Assembly: GCA_009843725.1 (NCBI GenBank)
Contig: VYCX01000090.1
Location: 1 to 6,708, forward strand
DNA length: 6,708 nt
Direction: 5' to 3'
From: Boseongicola sp. SB0675_bin_26
GTDB lineage: Bacteria; Pseudomonadota; Alphaproteobacteria; Rhodobacterales; Rhodobacteraceae
A program made the translations under genes and the position numbers. Positions 5,733 to 6,708 of the stretch are shown here, one piece after another (the first letter of the stretch is position 1; the number at the start of each line of letters is the position of its first letter). Below the pieces are notes generated by a model. That model saw only the letters and a list, made by a program, of their open reading frames with translations, was not told the origin of the DNA and searched no databases.

Positions 5733-6524
5733 TCAAGCGTCGTCTGCGCCGCGACGCTTGATGGGCGACCAGAGGCGCTTGTTCGAGAGATACAGCAGCA
5801 CGCTCAGGATGATCAGGAAGAGCACGGCGACGAAACCGTCCTCCTTCCGTGAATTGAGCTTCGGCTCCGCTGTCCACATCAGGAACGCTGCCACGTCGTG
5901 TGACATCGCTCGCACGTCATTGGGAGAATCGTCGTCGAACTCGACCAGGCCATCTTCGAGCGGCGGCGCCATCGAAATCCAGCCGCCAGAGAAAGCGGAG
6001 TTCTCGTAAAGAACCGCCCCGGCCTCCTCCTTCTCCTTTCCGGTGTAGCCGTAGAGAAGCGAAGCGATGTACTCCGGGCCGCCCATGCCCCTGAAGAACT
6101 GGTTGATGCCAAGGCCGTATGGCCCGTGGAACCCTGCGCGCGCCTTCGCCATCAGGCTGAGATCGGGCGCGTTCTCGTCGCCGGATCCGGGGAAATGATC
6201 CTGGGGCTTGGCCGCACGGAAGTCGTCCAGCTCCTCGTCAAAGACCTCCCAGAAGGCCGCGTAGGCGCGAACCTGCTCCTCAGGAAGATGCGGCCCTCCC
6301 TGATCGCCAAGCGTGCGGAGCGGAACGTACTGCAGGCCATGGCATGCCGAGCACACCTCTGTATAGACCTTCAGTCCTCGCTGAAGCTGCATCTGGTCAT
6401 AGGTGCCGAACGGGCCCTCAAACGAAAACTCGAAGTCCTCGACATGGCCATCCCCGCCCGCGCCAATGGCAGGGGCGGCCAGCCCGAAGGCGACAGTCGC
6501 GGAAAGCGTGAACTTGCCGATCAT
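5733..6524 (-). CDS. petC: cytochrome c1, heme subunit of the bc1 complex
   Basis: Cytochrome c1 carries electrons from the Rieske iron-sulfur protein to soluble or membrane cytochrome c in complex III. With the start at 6524 the precursor has 263 residues. Residues 1-22 are a Sec signal peptide ([20 protein letters not shown], then GA). The heme c site CSACH is at 58-62 with its covalent Cys58 and Cys61 and axial His62. The second axial ligand is probably Met185 in WISMAPPL. A single C-terminal membrane anchor (about 231-247, [17 protein letters not shown]) precedes a basic tail, so the heme domain is periplasmic. An ATG at 6542 overlaps the petB stop as ATGA and would add MKGLTH. I prefer 6524 because AAAGGA lies nine bases before it and the signal peptide then begins normally. 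Only the two heme cysteines are present, so there is no second disulfide like that of Rhodobacter sphaeroides c1. Confidence 0.97.
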   Translation of the reverse strand: MIGKFTLSATVAFGLAAPAIGAGGDGHVEDFEFSFEGPFGTYDQMQLQRGLKVYTEVCSACHGLQYVPLRTLGDQGGPHLPEEQVRAYAAFWEVFDEELDDFRAAKPQDHFPGSGDENAPDLSLMAKARAGFHGPYGLGINQFFRGMGGPEYIASLLYGYTGKEKEEAGAVLYENSAFSGGWISMAPPLEDGLVEFDDDSPNDVRAMSHDVAAFLMWTAEPKLNSRKEDGFVAVLFLIILSVLLYLSNKRLWSPIKRRGADDA

Positions 6525-6533
6525 GTGCGTCAG

Positions 6534-6539
6534 TCCTTT
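6534..6539 (-). promoter_or_regulatory. ribosome binding site of petC
   Basis: AAAGGA on the minus strand, nine bases before the ATG at 6524 and overlapping the last base of the petB stop. It favours the second of two in-frame ATGs and suggests that petC translation is coupled to petB. Confidence 0.55.
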
Positions 6540-6708
6540 CATTCCGCAGCAACACTCTTGGTCGATGCGCCACCATCCGGCGGATAGTGATCATCAAAGT
6601 CCTTCTCGATCGTGTCCGGCCTGGGCAGCGGCTTCTCGATCACGCCAAGCAAGGGCAGGATGATCAGGAAGTAGAAGAACCAGAACGCAGAGGCGATCAG
6701 GGCAAACG
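6539..6708 (-). CDS. petB: cytochrome b of the bc1 complex, C-terminal end (partial)
   Basis: The window edge cuts this gene. The last 55 residues are present, beginning [20 protein letters not shown] in the final membrane helix, then [17 protein letters not shown] and the soluble tail ending KSVAAE. The pattern of a last helix followed by GxIEKPxPxPxxIxxDF is typical of proteobacterial cytochrome b. This subunit holds both b hemes and the quinol sites, but those parts lie outside the window. Its stop overlaps an ATG as ATGA, and petC follows at once, as in the usual fbc/pet operon (Rieske, cytochrome b, cytochrome c1). Confidence 0.93.
   Translation of the reverse strand, partial: FALIASAFWFFYFLIILPLLGVIEKPLPRPDTIEKDFDDHYPPDGGASTKSVAAE

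Overview
The window looks like chromosomal DNA of an alphaproteobacterium, most likely of the Rhodobacteraceae/Rhodobacterales. The evidence is the GC-rich coding sequence, an alphaproteobacterial-type heat-shock sigma factor, a petB-petC (cytochrome bc1) pair, two small proteins that resemble families I know mainly from Rhodobacterales (DUF6324-like and DUF6476-like), and a histidine tRNA with the U72/A73 acceptor end and no G-1 found only in a subgroup of alphaproteobacteria.

Layout. 35-232 (minus): small acidic DUF6324-like protein. 233-595: no intact gene; its right end carries two inverted repeats that look like an operator for the next operon. 596-1178 (plus): a higBA-type toxin-antitoxin module in which both genes carry a one-base frameshift, so neither full-length protein can be read. 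1179-1436: no gene recognised, with a weak promoter candidate before the tRNA. 1437-1513: tRNA-His(GUG). 1643-1942 (minus): DUF6476-like small membrane protein. It lies head to head with an RluA/RluD-family pseudouridine synthase (1941-2951, plus), and the two start codons share one CATG. 2952-3280: the rpoH upstream region, with a direct repeat, a perfect 15-base odd palindrome and a promoter candidate resembling a heat-shock (sigma-32) promoter. 3281-4177 (plus): rpoH. 4178-4457: nothing convincing. 4458-5585 (minus): YbdK-type carboxylate-amine ligase. 5688-5710: strong GC hairpin that probably ends the petBC transcript. 5733-6524 (minus): petC, cytochrome c1. 6539-6708 (minus): the C-terminal end of petB, cut by the window edge.

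The genes do not form one system. petB and petC belong to one respiratory operon. rluD and tRNA-His serve translation, rpoH controls the heat-shock response, and ybdK stands alone between them. The only accessory element is the decayed higBA module beside the tRNA gene. I see no mobile element, CRISPR array or clearly undescribed multi-gene system. The points most worth a second look are the double frameshift in higBA with its preserved operator-like repeats, the divergent tRNA-His acceptor end, the shared CATG start of the rluD/DUF6476 pair, and the repeats upstream of rpoH.
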